Assembly (NCBI GenBank): GCA_003342815.1
Contig: PTEX01000049.1
Coordinates: 3,152,620-3,216,619 of the forward strand
Origin: Eudromia elegans
Taxonomy: Eukaryota; Chordata; Aves; Tinamiformes; Tinamidae
Length of the DNA stretch: 64,000 nucleotides
Direction of reading: 5' to 3'
The translations under genes and the position numbers were made by a program. The notes under the pieces are model-generated. The model was not told the DNA's origin, ran no database searches, and worked only from the letters and a program-made list of their open reading frames with translations. This document shows positions 29,401 to 41,409 of this stretch, in pieces. How positions within the stretch are numbered: position 1 is the first letter of the stretch; each line of letters begins with the position of its first letter.

Positions 29401-32400
29401 GCAAAGAAAAAAAAAATTCTAAATATTTCTGAAATATCTTTCAGTGATTATAAAAATAACCTTTAGAAGAACGCCCAGTATATAGAGATTTTGTATATGT
29501 ATATATAAAGCCTAAAAAGCACCTTTCTGCCAATAGATCTATATGCATAAGTACACATTTTGGAGCAGGAAATGGTCAGAAAAAAAAAGGAATTTAAAGA
29601 GGGAGGTAGCCCAGTATAGATTCAAAATTGAATGGAATTCTCTTTGAGAAGATTTGTTCTGCTCAGATTCTAACCAAAATAACATCTATTTGGTTAAAAA
29701 AATGAGTGTTTTTAATCAAAAGCCATTCTTACAGCTGCAAAGGGTTGACTTTTGAATCGTTTTGCTTTTGTAGGATAAGTTGACACGACCAGGAAATGTA
29801 GTTATAAAACTCACCCCAACTCAGGCATGTGGAGTGGAGGCTCAGTTCATTAGGGAGGATAACTGAATGAAAGTAAGAGATGGGATGAAGTCAGAAGGCT
29901 AAATTAAAGGAATGATATGGAAGAGCAATCACTGCTCCTCAAATACTTTTAAGGAATTAGAATTTTGTACAGCCTGTGGTCCCCATGAGGACGAATACAG
30001 ACCCCCTTGCACCAGAATAGCTCCTTTTCTGTCCCATAAGAACTTTTGTTTTCTGAAGCGGATTGTACTGATATTTCTTTGATAGTACAAATCACTCCAA
30101 CTTTGATCCACTAAGACCAATTCAAATGTCTGAAAAGTTCTTAAGAAAAAGGCAGGGACAAAGGTATCCACATTTCACTTGTATTATGCTTGTTGCATGA
30201 TTTAATAAAAACATAACCACCTGTTACACTTACTTAAGTGGGAGTATCTATTTCCAATTATAGCATTTACTATCCACCCTCAAGTATGACAAGTAACACC
30301 ATGGTAACATAAACACAGTGGTGGCTGCTTGAGAAAGTTAAATTATAAATAGCAATGTATAGCCTATGAGGTCCTGGAAATAAACCAACTAATCCATAGG
30401 TATTTGTTACTATGACATAACATTTCCAGTAAACCCTCACTTGCCTCATCACAGACCAACTCATGATAGATTTAGAAATTTGCCATCACTGGATTCTGAG
30501 TGAATTCATGTTCAGACGTGAAAAAAAGCAGAAAAGGGACAGGGAAAAAAAGAAAAAAGATAGAATGAAAAATTTTTGAGTCCATGTTCTAGGCTCTATT
30601 CTACATTCATTGAAGTTAATGGAAAAACTTTTCTATCCCAAATGTATAACACTGAGTTCTCTTACTATAGAGAAACATGCTTTTAAACTGAATCATCCCT
30701 GAAAAAAATACCATGGGCTTAGCTGAATAACAAATAGTTTACAAATGCAAACAAATTTAGCAATGCCCTGAAGCATTTAAGAGACTTCAGAATTTGGTGC
30801 TCTCCTTAAGCACTGTCTGGATATAAATATCCTGATGCAATAAGGAGATTTAAACCTCTGCTTAGTAGTCAGAGGGGAGCTGAATTATCAATTGTTTTAC
30901 TCTGTTCCTCATCCCCTGCAAGGTTGGGGCCGAGTAGCAGCCGCAGCAGCGTATTGTTCTGTGCAGCACATTTCTGCCAGCTGGCTGGACGCTGCAGGGC
31001 TTGGCTAGGCTGCCTTATTTGGGAGCAGGACCAAGGACTCAGAAATGGGAGAAAGAAAAGAACATCGGAGATTCTGCAAAGTTAGGATGGAAACTGGAGA
31101 GCAAAGCGTTGAACCGCAAAATTCTGTAGGCAATTGTTTTATTCCAGGCAAGCACAAAGGGAACATCACAGCTTTGACTGGGGCCTTAATCTAACTGTGT
31201 AAAAATGAGGTTGAGCAAGCCAATGGAATTATTTCAGATTTACACCATGCGACTAAAATGGAATTTAATTCCTAGCATTTCTATCCTGAAAATGCTATAT
31301 GTTTTGTCGGATGTAGTTGGTGAAATCTGGGCATCTCTGACACTAGTGAAGTGTGTCTCTTTGATATCACCATGGTCTGAATTCCACTGAGAGCTTTCCT
31401 ATTCACACAGTGAAGCAAAAGAAAAGCTGATCCACTGAAGTGCAAGTCTTATTTCAAGTTCATATGGGAAAAGAAGCAGTCTGGTTACTTAGGACTGTAA
31501 TCATCTATACATTTCATATATTTCATTTGGCTTGTGTCAAGTATTTGTACACCAAATTCACTGAAAAAGAGTATTTTTTAAAGATCAACTAATTTGCACT
31601 TTCAAAGAAAACCTAACAAAATAATAAGATAAATAGCTGGGCACATTTATGAAGCATCTTTCACAAGATTAGATTATACATTCCAGGCCCCTCTATTCAA
31701 TTACTCTTTAAGCACACATCTATGCCCCATATGGAGAGTGACCAGTAAAAAATCCAGCTTAGAATGTGTAATAGCTTCATGCTTGTCAACAGAATTATCA
31801 TTGCCTTTATCTTCCTGATAAATACAAATTTTTGTTCACAGTGGACTACAGTATGTTTGTAGCCTTTCAAAAAAGATGGGTGATACTAACACAAAAATCT
31901 TTTTTTTTTAATATTTTTGTAGAGAACTAGAGCAAAAAGCTCCAAGTATGTTCAACAATTAGTTGTGTTTCTCTCTGTCATCAGTGCATGATAATTAATC
32001 AAGCAATTGAGCAACAGTATGTGTTATTCTGGAATGACATTATCATGTAATTATTTTACCATGCATTGTAGTAACATTTTTTACTGAAAAAGAATTATAG
32101 TCATTAATTATGCAAGACATTAAACCTAATATGACACTTAGTGTGATGTAATGGAAATTAAAGCACTCCCAGCATGCTCACAGAAAACAATTCCCATGAG
32201 CTCTACATATTCCTAAATCACTTTGGCAAGACTTTTCTGAGAACAGATGCCTACTAACTCCTAAAGACTGACCACAATCTTTTTGGACATCACATGAAGA
32301 AGTCTTTTATAAGCCAAATCCACAAATATTTCTGTATGTGCTTCAGGACATTGGACTACTTGTGCTCTAAAATAAGGTACATATCCAAGGATTCAAAATT

Positions 32401-35400
32401 GGTCAAACACTTTCGACCAAAATTGGAAAGAAAAAATGAACTGAAAAGGAGATACACAAAATGAAGGCTAGACTAACTGCACTATATATACGAGCCAAAT
32501 TCAAGTCTATTTTCCCCCCACCTATCAACTGCAAATCCATCCACTAACCCAACTTGAAATCTAAATTATCTTTTTCCCCCATTGTTTTTTAAACCAAGTA
32601 ATCCTGGAAAGCACCTTTGTCCTTGCTTTCTAGACATATGTAGACATTTATAATTCCACATAAAGGCATGCATAATACACCTACACAGTAACAACCAGGC
32701 TCAAGTTCTTAAGGCTGCAGTGAAGACATAGCAAAGGTGTGTCAAATGTCAGTTTACTTCATTTTGAGATCCAGGTAGCAAGTTGGTCATGACAGACGCT
32801 CTGTGAACCACAGAAGACCAGGTTGAAATACAAGGAAAGTTACAATCATTTAAACAAATTTCAATTAATTTAAAAATTATAAATAAGCTTCCAATGATCA
32901 AGCATACAAAGCGTTGTTCCTCATCCACAATCAAATGATATATTTTAACAATTATTCTGCATGTATAGATTATCTATCCCCATTGTGAACAGCATTTAAT
33001 GGATGCCTGGGTGAAAGCTCTGTGTTTCTATTTATCAGGCATGCAGGATGAAGGGCCTCCACAGCATTCACAACTGACTCAGTTCTACAGGGACAGCCTG
33101 GGGAACATATTTGTCAGCCCACTAGTCACAAAAAAGAATATGGTGAATGAATCATCGCTATATGCTATGGATCTGCCACTACCTGACTAGCTGATCATCT
33201 AGGCAGTCTTCTGATCCAAAGAATATCTCTAACAGCTATTAACTGTATAAATGCCTATCAGACCAACCTGAATTAAGGAGAATATAAGTTTTGCACTTTT
33301 CCTAGCTATTACATAACTATTTTCCTTCCTATAATTTAAAAAGTGTAATACATTTTAAGAACTATAAGTTATCTAACATTTTTATCTTATGTAATGATGC
33401 AAAAAGCCCATGAAAATGGGTATAACTTACAGGATTTCTAACCTTATAGTTAGAGTGATTAAGAAATTAAACAGATTGGACTAAAAGGCACTTCACTTGT
33501 CCATACTAAAGGTATCACACTCAATATGCTAATGACGGCATCTATACTGATGATTAGAAGCAAAAGAGATCTCATTTTCAAAAGCGCTGACCATGTAGAG
33601 TTCCCATCAGCTCTTACAAAAATTCCATACACTCAGCACTTTGAACTTCAACTCTGGAATTACAAAACTTTGAAGAGAAAGCACAAAGCTTTAAAAGGCA
33701 GTATTGACATGCTGTGTTTTCTCTCCTTGTTCTTTAGTTTCCAAACCTACATTATGGTTCTAACAATGACAAACACAGTTCATTGAATTCTTGATAAACC
33801 CAGAAATCTGCAGAGTGCTTTACTTAAAAAATACCATAAAATACTGCCAAGTTGCATTTTCTTTTACAGGAAATGCAAGACTGGACTCTACATTTTGCCA
33901 GCAAAGTCTCCTCAATTAAATGTGCAACATTATTTGATGTACATGAACAGTGGAGAAAACATGCACTGGCAAGAAGAGAGGGAGACAGAAATGTATGTTC
34001 AAAGGTTGAGTTTCTAAGGTAAGAGGTCTTTCCATCTAAAGCCTTTTTTATGAGGTATTTTTTTCACTTTAATTTACACTGAAGCTTTCAGGACAAAGGT
34101 TTTCTTGTTTCTTTCACAGAGCTGTATTGAAATGTGCAAACAGGAGTGAAGTAGAGAAGTGGTTATTTCTGGTCTTTTGCAGCGCAGTTCAGATTTGGCA
34201 TCTGTTCTCTGGTATAGTTCTGTAGGTGACTTGACTGAGCCTGGCATGGGAGAGGTTGAGCATACAGCAAGGCATTTGTTTTTTAGTCCAGCATTAAAAG
34301 AGTTCTTACTTTCAACAGATTGTTCTGACATGCATCAAAAGCAAATGGAAAAGCTGTTCTTATTTGGCACTAAAAGTTAACTTCTTGTCCCTTCTTTAAC
34401 CTGCTTTATCTGTTATGTAGTTATAACAATTCTTCCCAGGCCGCAAGCTTGAAGGTCAGTTTGAGGTCATGCTGCAGCCAAGGCCTTGTGATGTGAGCAG
34501 ACGTGACTGCCCACAGAGGATCAGATATGTTTGCTACAGAGTCACACACAATGACTTCTTTTGAAGAGTGAAAAGATGTTCATAATGGAGTAAGGAGACT
34601 TTCTAAATCAGTAATTAACTTAAGAGTATTCCTCAGATGAATGCAGCAGTACTTTCACATCATTAAATACAAAAAGAAGGTAAAGAAATTGGTATATATC
34701 CAGAAACAATGACGAACTAGAGGGAAAAAAAAAAAGTATTTTACTTCTCATAGCACTTTAATATCTTTCAAAAGAATTTGTGTAAGACAATGGATGCTTT
34801 GCAGCTGTTCCATAGTTAAAGTGAAATTGCACAATAAACCTTCGTTTTTGCTGGGTATCTTCAGACCAAAACTGCCAGATTAACTTCCAGACAAGTCACA
34901 TTCATAATATGGTCAAATCATTTTTTTAATTTACAAGTAATTAAAAGTGACCCAGATTTGAAGAGACAACTTCACCTAACATTTACTTGGAGCCCTATTG
35001 CTCATAACCAACATACTGCTTTTTTGAATGCTCCATATCTTTACATAGCCCCGAAAATATGTTTTTGTTGCATTAAGACTCAAGGGGAAAGCTTGTTTAT
35101 GAATTGCAGCTGGGCTGAATTGTGAAGACATACTAACAATTACAGCAATAGATTTTTACTTGCTTTATATTCTATTGAAAAGAAATGGCCTTTTGTAGTT
35201 TATAAGGTCTCAGAGTGTTAACAAAAGGAGTGAATTTGTACCCATGTCTCTTAAAAGCACCACAAATGAGGTGCAGAATGACTTCTAACTGGCAGCCACA
35301 CTGGCTTGGGCAAGGAACAGCTACATTCTGGCCTAATTTCCAAAGTGTTTACAGCAGTCCTTATTCTATTTAAAAGTTAACACAGTATTTCATTTCTCAA

Positions 35401-38400
35401 ATTATTTTATAAGTAATTGGGCAGTTAACATTGTATTGGAAATAACCCTTAAGAATTGTCCATAAAAAATCAGTTTAATAAACCTTGAATTTAAATAAAA
35501 ATTATATTTTAGTTCCAGAGGATCCCAGCAAGCACTCTTTGAATACATTACCTTTGCTGGAGCTTATGGACAAGGAACAAAGATGCTCCTCTGCCTCTTT
35601 ATCCTATCTTGAAGTACACAATATTTAGTTGTGTTGACAGCAACCAGTTTGGTTGTGAATCAGTGTTTTATTAGGGAGAAAACAGTAGGCCTCCAAACTG
35701 ACAGGTATACAATAATTATATTTTAATATTTTAGCAACTTATCAAATAAGGGAGTCAATTAAATAATGTCCCAAGACGATGACCTGGAGCAGCTAATGAA
35801 AAACAGCTATGTAGAATCTCCTGTCTACAACAAGGGCAACCTCTTCAAAGTACTGTGACCACAATGTCCTGTACAATCAACAATAAAATGCTTGAAAGTT
35901 GACTCAAATTCTAAAATAAAGTCTTTCAAAGGTGACATTTCACATTACACAGTCTAAATAAACCACTGTCAACTTCAAAAGATTTGTCTAAGGACAAGAT
36001 TACTAACAGTACAGCCACAAACACCCAACTCCCAGCTTTGACGTAATGTTGATGTTATAGTGACACGTATCATTTTTTGAGCCTTTTCTTGACATAAATT
36101 TATGTCTTAATATAAGGCAAGGTAGTACTAGTTGCTACACTGCTTTATACATATTATGTAAATGCAAATTGATGAAACTTCTAATTACTCAACTGAAACA
36201 TTCTGAAACATTGTAATCCATGTTTTTTCAAATAATACATAAAATTTGACCATACAAGATCAGATGTAGGTGCTTCATGGACATGGCTAACACTCAATTT
36301 TGCCTTGTGTGCTTGATTATTTCCACAGAAATGGCATAAGAAAGCGCATTTCTTTGGAGACGACACTACACTGCAGACTGAGCATGAAATTCTTTCTCAT
36401 TTATGTTGTGAGGTTTCTATGTATGGATACTAGCAAGTCAACACTGAAAAAGAAAACTGCTGAATGAAATGCTTTCATAGGGATGCATAAAGTGCACAGG
36501 CCCAAACCCAGAACTTCCAAAAAGCAGAAAAAAAATGGAGATGTAGAAGTCTGAGTAAGGAGAGGAGCACAAGGAGGAAAGACAAGAAGCTGCATAAATA
36601 AGAAAATTGGCACCTATCTTTCAAATACCTGCTAAAGTCTACTAGCTCAGAGATATTTAGGTGCCTAATTCCTAGTAATGTTCATAGGAGTTAGACATGT
36701 ACCTGCCACTGTAGATCAGGGCATCTGATTTACAGGGCATCTCTTGCAGGAGAACATCCCTCTCCTACAAGAAACTGCACATCTTTCATTTTCATCTAAT
36801 CTCAATGAACTTAAGAGTGACTTAGCACCTGAAGAAGGTAGTTTGGACCTGTTAGAATCAAAACACTGATGAATTTTTGAAGGCCCTTTTGAAGGCAAAC
36901 ATTGCTCTGTGGTTCTACCCTGACAGTTGCATAATCCTCATCTTCTTATGCTATAGAGACACCAAGAATATCATGCAGTATGGGCAGCTACTGTGCAACT
37001 GAAGATGAAATACTGTAATAGCACCTTCATATACTATAGGAAACATTACAAAGGTGAAGAGGTGAGAAATATAGTACAGAACACTTTCAATTCATAAACA
37101 ATATAAAAAGCAAAATGTTTGATGATTTCAGCATTTTGATCTAGTTCATTTTATAATCAAGAATGAAGCTCAAACTGAAAATTAGGCATCTTCCAGGTCC
37201 ATCATTTAGGCATCTCAGGTGCAACTCTTGCCTTAAATAATGGTGATTCAACATCAGAGAAGATATAACATGCATGAGTATATTCATAAATTCTATAAAA
37301 ATTCTAGAAGACAAAAAACTCTAAACCTCTTCTGCCTTGCCATGCATCAGCCATTCCCTCTTGGGGGGTGGAGATGTTACTTAAATCTGTGTTTTTCCAA
37401 TGTAAGTCAAGCCAGCTCCCTTCTGATGACATGAAGAACAATTATTAACTGTGGTAGTCTGAGGACATCAGAATTACCTTGGGTAAAATGTTTACATTAG
37501 GATAACAGAATAAATAGAATGAAAAGAATCATACACAATATCACAGCATGTTTTACAACTTACTTGGAAAAACACTATAATTAAAATATATGAATATTCA
37601 CCTCAGGGTATGTAGTGGTTTTACGTCTTGCCAGATGAAATAGTTGCACAAACTGGTAAAAACCAAACTTTGGCAGTTTAAAATCTCATTTTAGAAAAGC
37701 TGTTAGTTTGCCAGTTCTGAAGATAAAAACAGACCTTCAAAATTACTACATTGCCCTACTACATTGATAGTATGAGCACTCTATGCATATTAAAAAAAGG
37801 CAAAAGAAACACCGTGTGCAGCAAAACATTATCTGTAAGTACTTAGACAAACCCATGTAAATTTATTCTCGAGGTAAACGCGTTTTGTGGCAGTCTGGGA
37901 GACAGGACAGATGCCACAGGACAGTATCACAGCAGAAGTGCCACCATCCTCAGGAGAGCTGGCAGGAGGGGCCAGAGTTCGGGGGTTCTAGCCCCGCTAA
38001 TCCCTCTCACCCCCACCCCCACCTCCGCTGGGGAGGGCGCCTCCTGGCGGCCTCGGTTGGGGGGCTCCAGGCGGGGAGCAACCCCGACCACTCCGCGGGG
38101 CGCAATGGGGAGAGGAGAACCTCTCATGTTGCTCGCAAGGTGCGATGTGGCCCGAGGCAAAGGGCAGGCAGCAGCGCTGCCACTGCTTGCCCCTTCCCGC
38201 GGTGTCGGGCTCCTCCAGCCTCCGCAAAGAACAAGAGCCCTGAGCTCCCTACCTCTAAGATACCAATGCAGAGAGCAGTGCCTCGTCTGCCTTCACCCGC
38301 AGGCCTTGGGCTCTGTATTGCACCTATGAATGTGTTATTAATACACACAGGTAATGAGGCAGCACGTGTGTTACAGTATTTGCTTAAAGCATAAAACAAG

Positions 38401-38945
38401 GTGATGCTTTCAGATAAGAATCACACTGGGAACCCAGAGTTTAGAATCTGACAAAGAGCAGTCTGACTTACAAGCATTTCTTCGGAGGACAAAAAAGTTT
38501 TACTAAAAAATTATCACCTACCTGCCCTGCTTGTGTTGGCGTTAAAGTCTTGTTTAATTAATGGCAATATGTTAAGCATAGATGAACATATATTTAGACT
38601 CTGAGGTTTGGACAAGTTCTTTATCAGAGACAATGTTTAAGCACAAAGAACCACCTTCCACACAGGCATACCATTATTTTTAAGTCTCATTTGCAAGATC
38701 TTTACAATACTTGGATGACACTTATCTCTTGATACATGCACCTTTGCTCCTGTAGGATTCCCCGATTCTGCAGTAAATGCGTGCCTCCCAACCAAATATC
38801 AAGACCAAGTTTCTTACACAAAGAAAGAAAAATACCAAGGGAAACAAGCACTGGCAGAGCTTGCCCTCCCTTGGGCTATCGCCGCAAGGGTACTTACCTC
38901 TTCCACCGTGAGCGGCATGCAGATCCGGTACTCCTTCATGAGCAT
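8364..38945 (-). CDS. PITPNC1: PITPNC1 (RdgB-beta), 5' part: exons 1-3, 3' end outside window
   Basis: Cytoplasmic phosphatidylinositol transfer protein 1, a soluble class II PITP that carries phosphatidylinositol and phosphatidic acid between membranes. The coding segments are complement(38898..38945, 11415..11563, 8364..8452). They splice in frame to the first 95 codons plus one base of the PITP domain. Landmarks are the start MLMKEYRICMPLTVEE, then YRIGQLYMISKHSHEQ and SDRGEGVEVVQNEP, then KLPSWARAVVPKIF and TEKAWNYYPYTIT. These are nearly identical to mammalian PITPNC1 as I know it and are distinct from PITPNA and PITPNB. The family protein is about 330 residues, so roughly 70 percent of the coding sequence, including the rest of the PITP domain and the 14-3-3-binding tail, should lie left of position 1. 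I looked for the next exons on the minus strand of 1-8,363 and found none. The gene is divergent from PSMD12, with start codons 3.4 kb apart. Identity is certain at the family-member level. Confidence 0.95.
8453..11414 (-). other. PITPNC1: PITPNC1 intron 2 (GC-AG)
   Basis: 2,962-nt intron between exons 2 and 3, beginning GCAAGT on the minus strand and ending TTTTCAG. Between about 8,540 and 9,110 the sequence is more GC-rich and locally open in two frames, but no protein family is recognisable. An octamer-type motif (ATGCAAAT) occurs near 9,229. I see no nested gene. Confidence 0.8.
11415..11563 (-). CDS. PITPNC1: PITPNC1 coding exon 2, with GC donor
   Basis: 149 nt encoding 49 full residues (from YRIGQLYMISKHSHEQ to TEKRVYLN) plus AG of a split serine codon. 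The acceptor is a TTTGCAG. The exon end is AACAG followed by GCAAGT, a typical GC-AG donor. Exon 3 starts with C after its own AG, which rebuilds AGC (Ser) and gives the family sequence YLN-S-K-L-P. Using the nearby GT four bases further on would shift the frame. Compared with the mammalian protein the visible changes are conservative and clustered in the PYEDPNYGNGQL stretch. Confidence 0.96.
15962..16072. repeat. TG/TA compound microsatellite with palindrome
   Basis: Alternating purine-pyrimidine tract of TG and TA units. Positions 16,023-16,072 form a perfect 50-bp palindrome, with TGTATGTGTGTGTATA arms mirrored by TATACACACACATACA around a TATATA centre, so the strand can fold into a cruciform. 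Translations of this tract are artefacts rich in Tyr, Ile, His and Val. Confidence 0.9.
17240..17327. repeat. Diverged 44-bp tandem duplication
   Basis: Two neighbouring copies beginning GCTTCACAC at 17,240 and 17,284 and sharing ATACATAATTA further on. Mismatches show that the duplication is old. It is intronic and no function is suggested. Confidence 0.65.
25979..26000. repeat. (ATAA)n microsatellite
   Basis: About five ATAA units in PITPNC1 intron 1. Confidence 0.9.
37960..38230. promoter_or_regulatory. GC-rich block in PITPNC1 intron 1
   Basis: Isolated GC-rich and CpG-containing block 0.7-0.9 kb inside intron 1, separated from the main promoter block by ordinary AT-rich DNA. On the minus strand 38,002-38,026 reads as G-tracts separated by one or two bases and could form a quadruplex. 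It could be a second promoter or alternative first exon, or an intronic enhancer. Only its composition is seen. Confidence 0.4.
38898..38945 (-). CDS. PITPNC1: PITPNC1 coding exon 1
   Basis: Sixteen codons, MLMKEYRICMPLTVEE, ending in phase 0 at the strong donor GAG|GTAAGTA. Start choice: an in-frame stop (TAA, complement 38991-38993) lies 16 codons upstream with no other in-frame ATG between, so 38945 is the first usable start. A second in-frame ATG occurs at codon 3, where the mammalian protein has Leu. Neither ATG has a purine-rich optimal context, so both might be used. The sequence upstream on the minus strand becomes CpG-rich and is presumed to hold the 5' UTR and promoter. Confidence 0.95.
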
Positions 38946-38999
38946 ATTCCTGCTGCCTTGGCGCGGACCAGCCAGCTGTGGGAAAAGTGCTTATTTCTG

Positions 39000-39650
39000 T
39001 ACAGCAGCCACGGCGGAAACCGGTCACCAGAGCGAGTAGCAGAGCCTCTTCTTTCTGTGCACGCTTGATAACGTGTCCCCGAGAGAGCAGCGCGAGCATC
39101 CAGGAGGGCTGGCCCAGGCGCGGAGCCGGCGCGGCCGCTCCTTCCCTCTGGCTCTTCCTCTCTCAGCCCGCAACCAGGCGGGTTTCGCGCACAGACACTC
39201 AGCTACAAAGAGGTCCTGAGCACGCAGGATATCGGCCCAGGCGAAGGTGTCCACGGAAAGCGCAGCGCGGTGGCCTCTTGCAGCTCCCTCAGGACGTGCC
39301 TAGAGCGACGAGAAGGACAAATGAGCCCAAAAGGGCAATTTCAGCAGCAGCGGGAGCCCATCGCGGCGGGAGGAGATGCCCAGACAAAGGCTGCGCGCCG
39401 GGCCCAGGCCCCACACCGCCTGCAGGGCGATACTAACGGGGAGGCGCCGCGACGAGCGCGGAGCCGCCGCGACGAGCGGCCGCCCCGTAGCCCCGTCCCT
39501 TACCGGGCACAAGGAGCCTCCGCCGGGGGCGCATTCCCGGCGTGGAGCGCACAGCGCACACAGCCGAGACACGGGCACAGGATGTGGAGGCCTCACCCAT
39601 TTCCCCTTCGGCCAGTGCCGCGTTATCAGCCAGCAGATTTTGCAATACAA
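39000..39650 (-). promoter_or_regulatory. PITPNC1: CpG-rich block at PITPNC1 5' end
   Basis: GC-rich, CpG-rich stretch starting about 60 bp upstream of the PITPNC1 start codon on the minus strand, densest at 39,100-39,600. It is expected to contain the transcription start and 5' UTR, which cannot be placed exactly. No TATA box stands out. Several overlapping open frames on both strands are a by-product of the low stop-codon density and are not annotated as genes. Confidence 0.7.
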
Positions 39651-39810
39651 ATAAAAGTGTTTTTCCTAGCAGCGGCTCCCTTCCAAGCAGCACATGGAAA
39701 CTTCAGGAAAAAAAAAAAAAAGGGCACCTCAATTCTAATTAAAGCATGAAGCCAGAACCATTTTAAGAAACCTTTTCTTTTGCTATTCAGTAGGCAAATT
39801 ATGTTAAGTC

Positions 39811-39874
39811 CTTTTTTTATCTGTTTATTATTTTTTTCCTTTTTTTTTTTTTCTTTCTTCTTTTTTTTTTCCAG
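39811..39874 (+). repeat. Long T-rich pyrimidine tract ending in CAG
   Basis: About 60 nt, almost all T with a few C, ending TTTTCCAG. It looks like a splice acceptor on the plus strand, but no exon-like sequence or donor follows. It may be a T-tract left by a retroposed element or simply low-complexity sequence. Confidence 0.6.
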
Positions 39875-41029
39875 AGGACCTTAAGCATTATTAAGGTGCT
39901 ACCTAATACACACGGGAACCCAATTCTAAAACTAGCTAAAGAAACTGGTCTGTTATATAACCTTAAGTGTATCACACAATTTTCATATTGCTGTTTCTCC
40001 TTTCTACCCAGTTGCTATAAAACATGCATTTCTGAGAAGCACTGTGCAAGTAATATGAACATGTAAAGCACTGCACAGCTAATGACAGAAATATACACTG
40101 GGTCTAAAACTAACTTTGCAGAAACCGAAGTGATGAACTACCATATCTGGGATGGTTAAATGAGAATCTGGGTGTAAAATGAAGCATGTGTTTCATAACA
40201 GAAAAAGAACAAAACCCCTCAGATTTTCATTGGCTCTGAATCTACATTTCAGAGCTTCATCTGTAATTTTAGCGCAGAGAGAGCACAGTGCCATCTCCTG
40301 GAGATAAATACAGACACTTCCTAAAGGAGCAAGGAAACAGGCTGCAGCTGGTCCTGTTATTTCTGACAGACCTCCCTGCCTAAATTTTGACTTTTTATTT
40401 ACAGTGAGTTGTCAGAAAGTATTACTCTTACCTTTGCAACATGATGTCTATGATCAGTTGTAAAAACGACACATTTTTCACTTTTGACCTAGGAAAAACA
40501 AAGCCATACATGAAATCATGCTGAACACCAAGTCCAGATAGACAAGTGTCAGAAAAAGTCATCTCATAAGAGATAGAAAAAATAAATCCAGCTAATTTTT
40601 TTAATAGATATTTTACTGATGACTTTTGAATACATAATTTAGCTTATTGGAATTATTCAAGAATTACACACAGCTGCATCTGCTGCTTTCAAAACAACCA
40701 GAGAGGTAAAGGAAGGTAACAGTTGTATTATGCATTAACGCTTTTCCTCTTTCACTCACTGTCTGAACCAAAACTACTATATATGGAAGTCTCTTCAATC
40801 ATATTTTTATCTGGCCTTTACCTTGCTAAAAGCTATAATTCTCTTGTCATTTGCTGTAAAAACATACTAATATTAGAGCAATGATGTAAATGAATTTTTA
40901 CAGTTTAAAAGTTTGTAAAGGGTTACTCTGCATATACACATAAACTCTCTGTGATTTACACATTTTCAATACTTAGATCAGTGAATGACTAAAAAATGAT
41001 AACATCTCTTCTTACATTTTTTAAAGTCA

Positions 41030-41114
41030 AATTAGGTCCCTGCTTAAGCAGGGGGTTGGACTGGATCATCTCGAGAGGTCCCTTCCAATCTCAACCATTC
41101 TGTGATTCTGTGAA
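41030..41114 (+). mobile_element. CR1 LINE 3'-end fragment
   Basis: The stretch GGGGGTTGGACTGGATCATC, then GAGAGGTCCCTTCCAATC, then CCATTCTGTGATTCTGTG matches the conserved 3' terminus of avian/reptilian CR1 elements, ending in the characteristic short ATTCTGTG repeats instead of poly(A). It is a strongly 5'-truncated dead copy without reverse-transcriptase sequence. It lies in the spacer about 1.2 kb upstream of PSMD12 and is the only CR1 I recognise in the window. Confidence 0.9.
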
Positions 41115-41396
41115 ATTGAGTTCAAACAGGAAGTTATTCAAAACCGTTCACCACATGTGCTATAGCTATATTTGTCACATTGAGGTTTTGCTACTTACGC
41201 ACACAGTCATAAAGTAGCACTTGAAATGTAGTTTTGTAATTTATTTTTTCCTTGGCACCTTAAACTATCATCCCTGGTTATGTGGTGCTCATTGATCAGT
41301 GTTTCCTTTGGAACCGTTTGCTTGGGAACATCAGGCCTTTGAAATTTCCCAGTCAGTGAAAGCTATTTACTACGTGAAATTTACCTTGTTTTAGAC

Positions 41397-41409
41397 GGGG
41401 GGGGGGGGG
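41397..41409 (+). repeat. Run of 13 G
   Basis: Homopolymer G-tract in the PITPNC1-PSMD12 spacer, followed by CC. Its length is liable to sequencing error. Confidence 0.9.

Larger units (their letters stand above)
11564..38897 (-). other. PITPNC1: PITPNC1 intron 1
   Basis: 27.3-kb first intron bounded by GTAAGTA and TTTGCAG on the minus strand. It is AT-rich, repeat-poor and without recognisable coding sequence on either strand. It contains a compound TG/TA microsatellite with a 50-bp palindrome (15,962-16,072), a diverged 44-bp tandem duplication (17,240-17,327), simple ATAA repeats (12,973-12,989 and 25,979-26,000) and a GC-rich block near its 5' end (about 37,960-38,230). Long first introns in this gene are known to hold regulatory elements in mammals. 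Which segments here are conserved cannot be judged from one sequence. Confidence 0.8.

Noticed and set aside
38978-39749. Overlapping 76-159-codon frames upstream of PITPNC1 exon 1
   Set aside because: Same compositional cause. They lie in the presumed promoter and 5' UTR and overlap one another on both strands.
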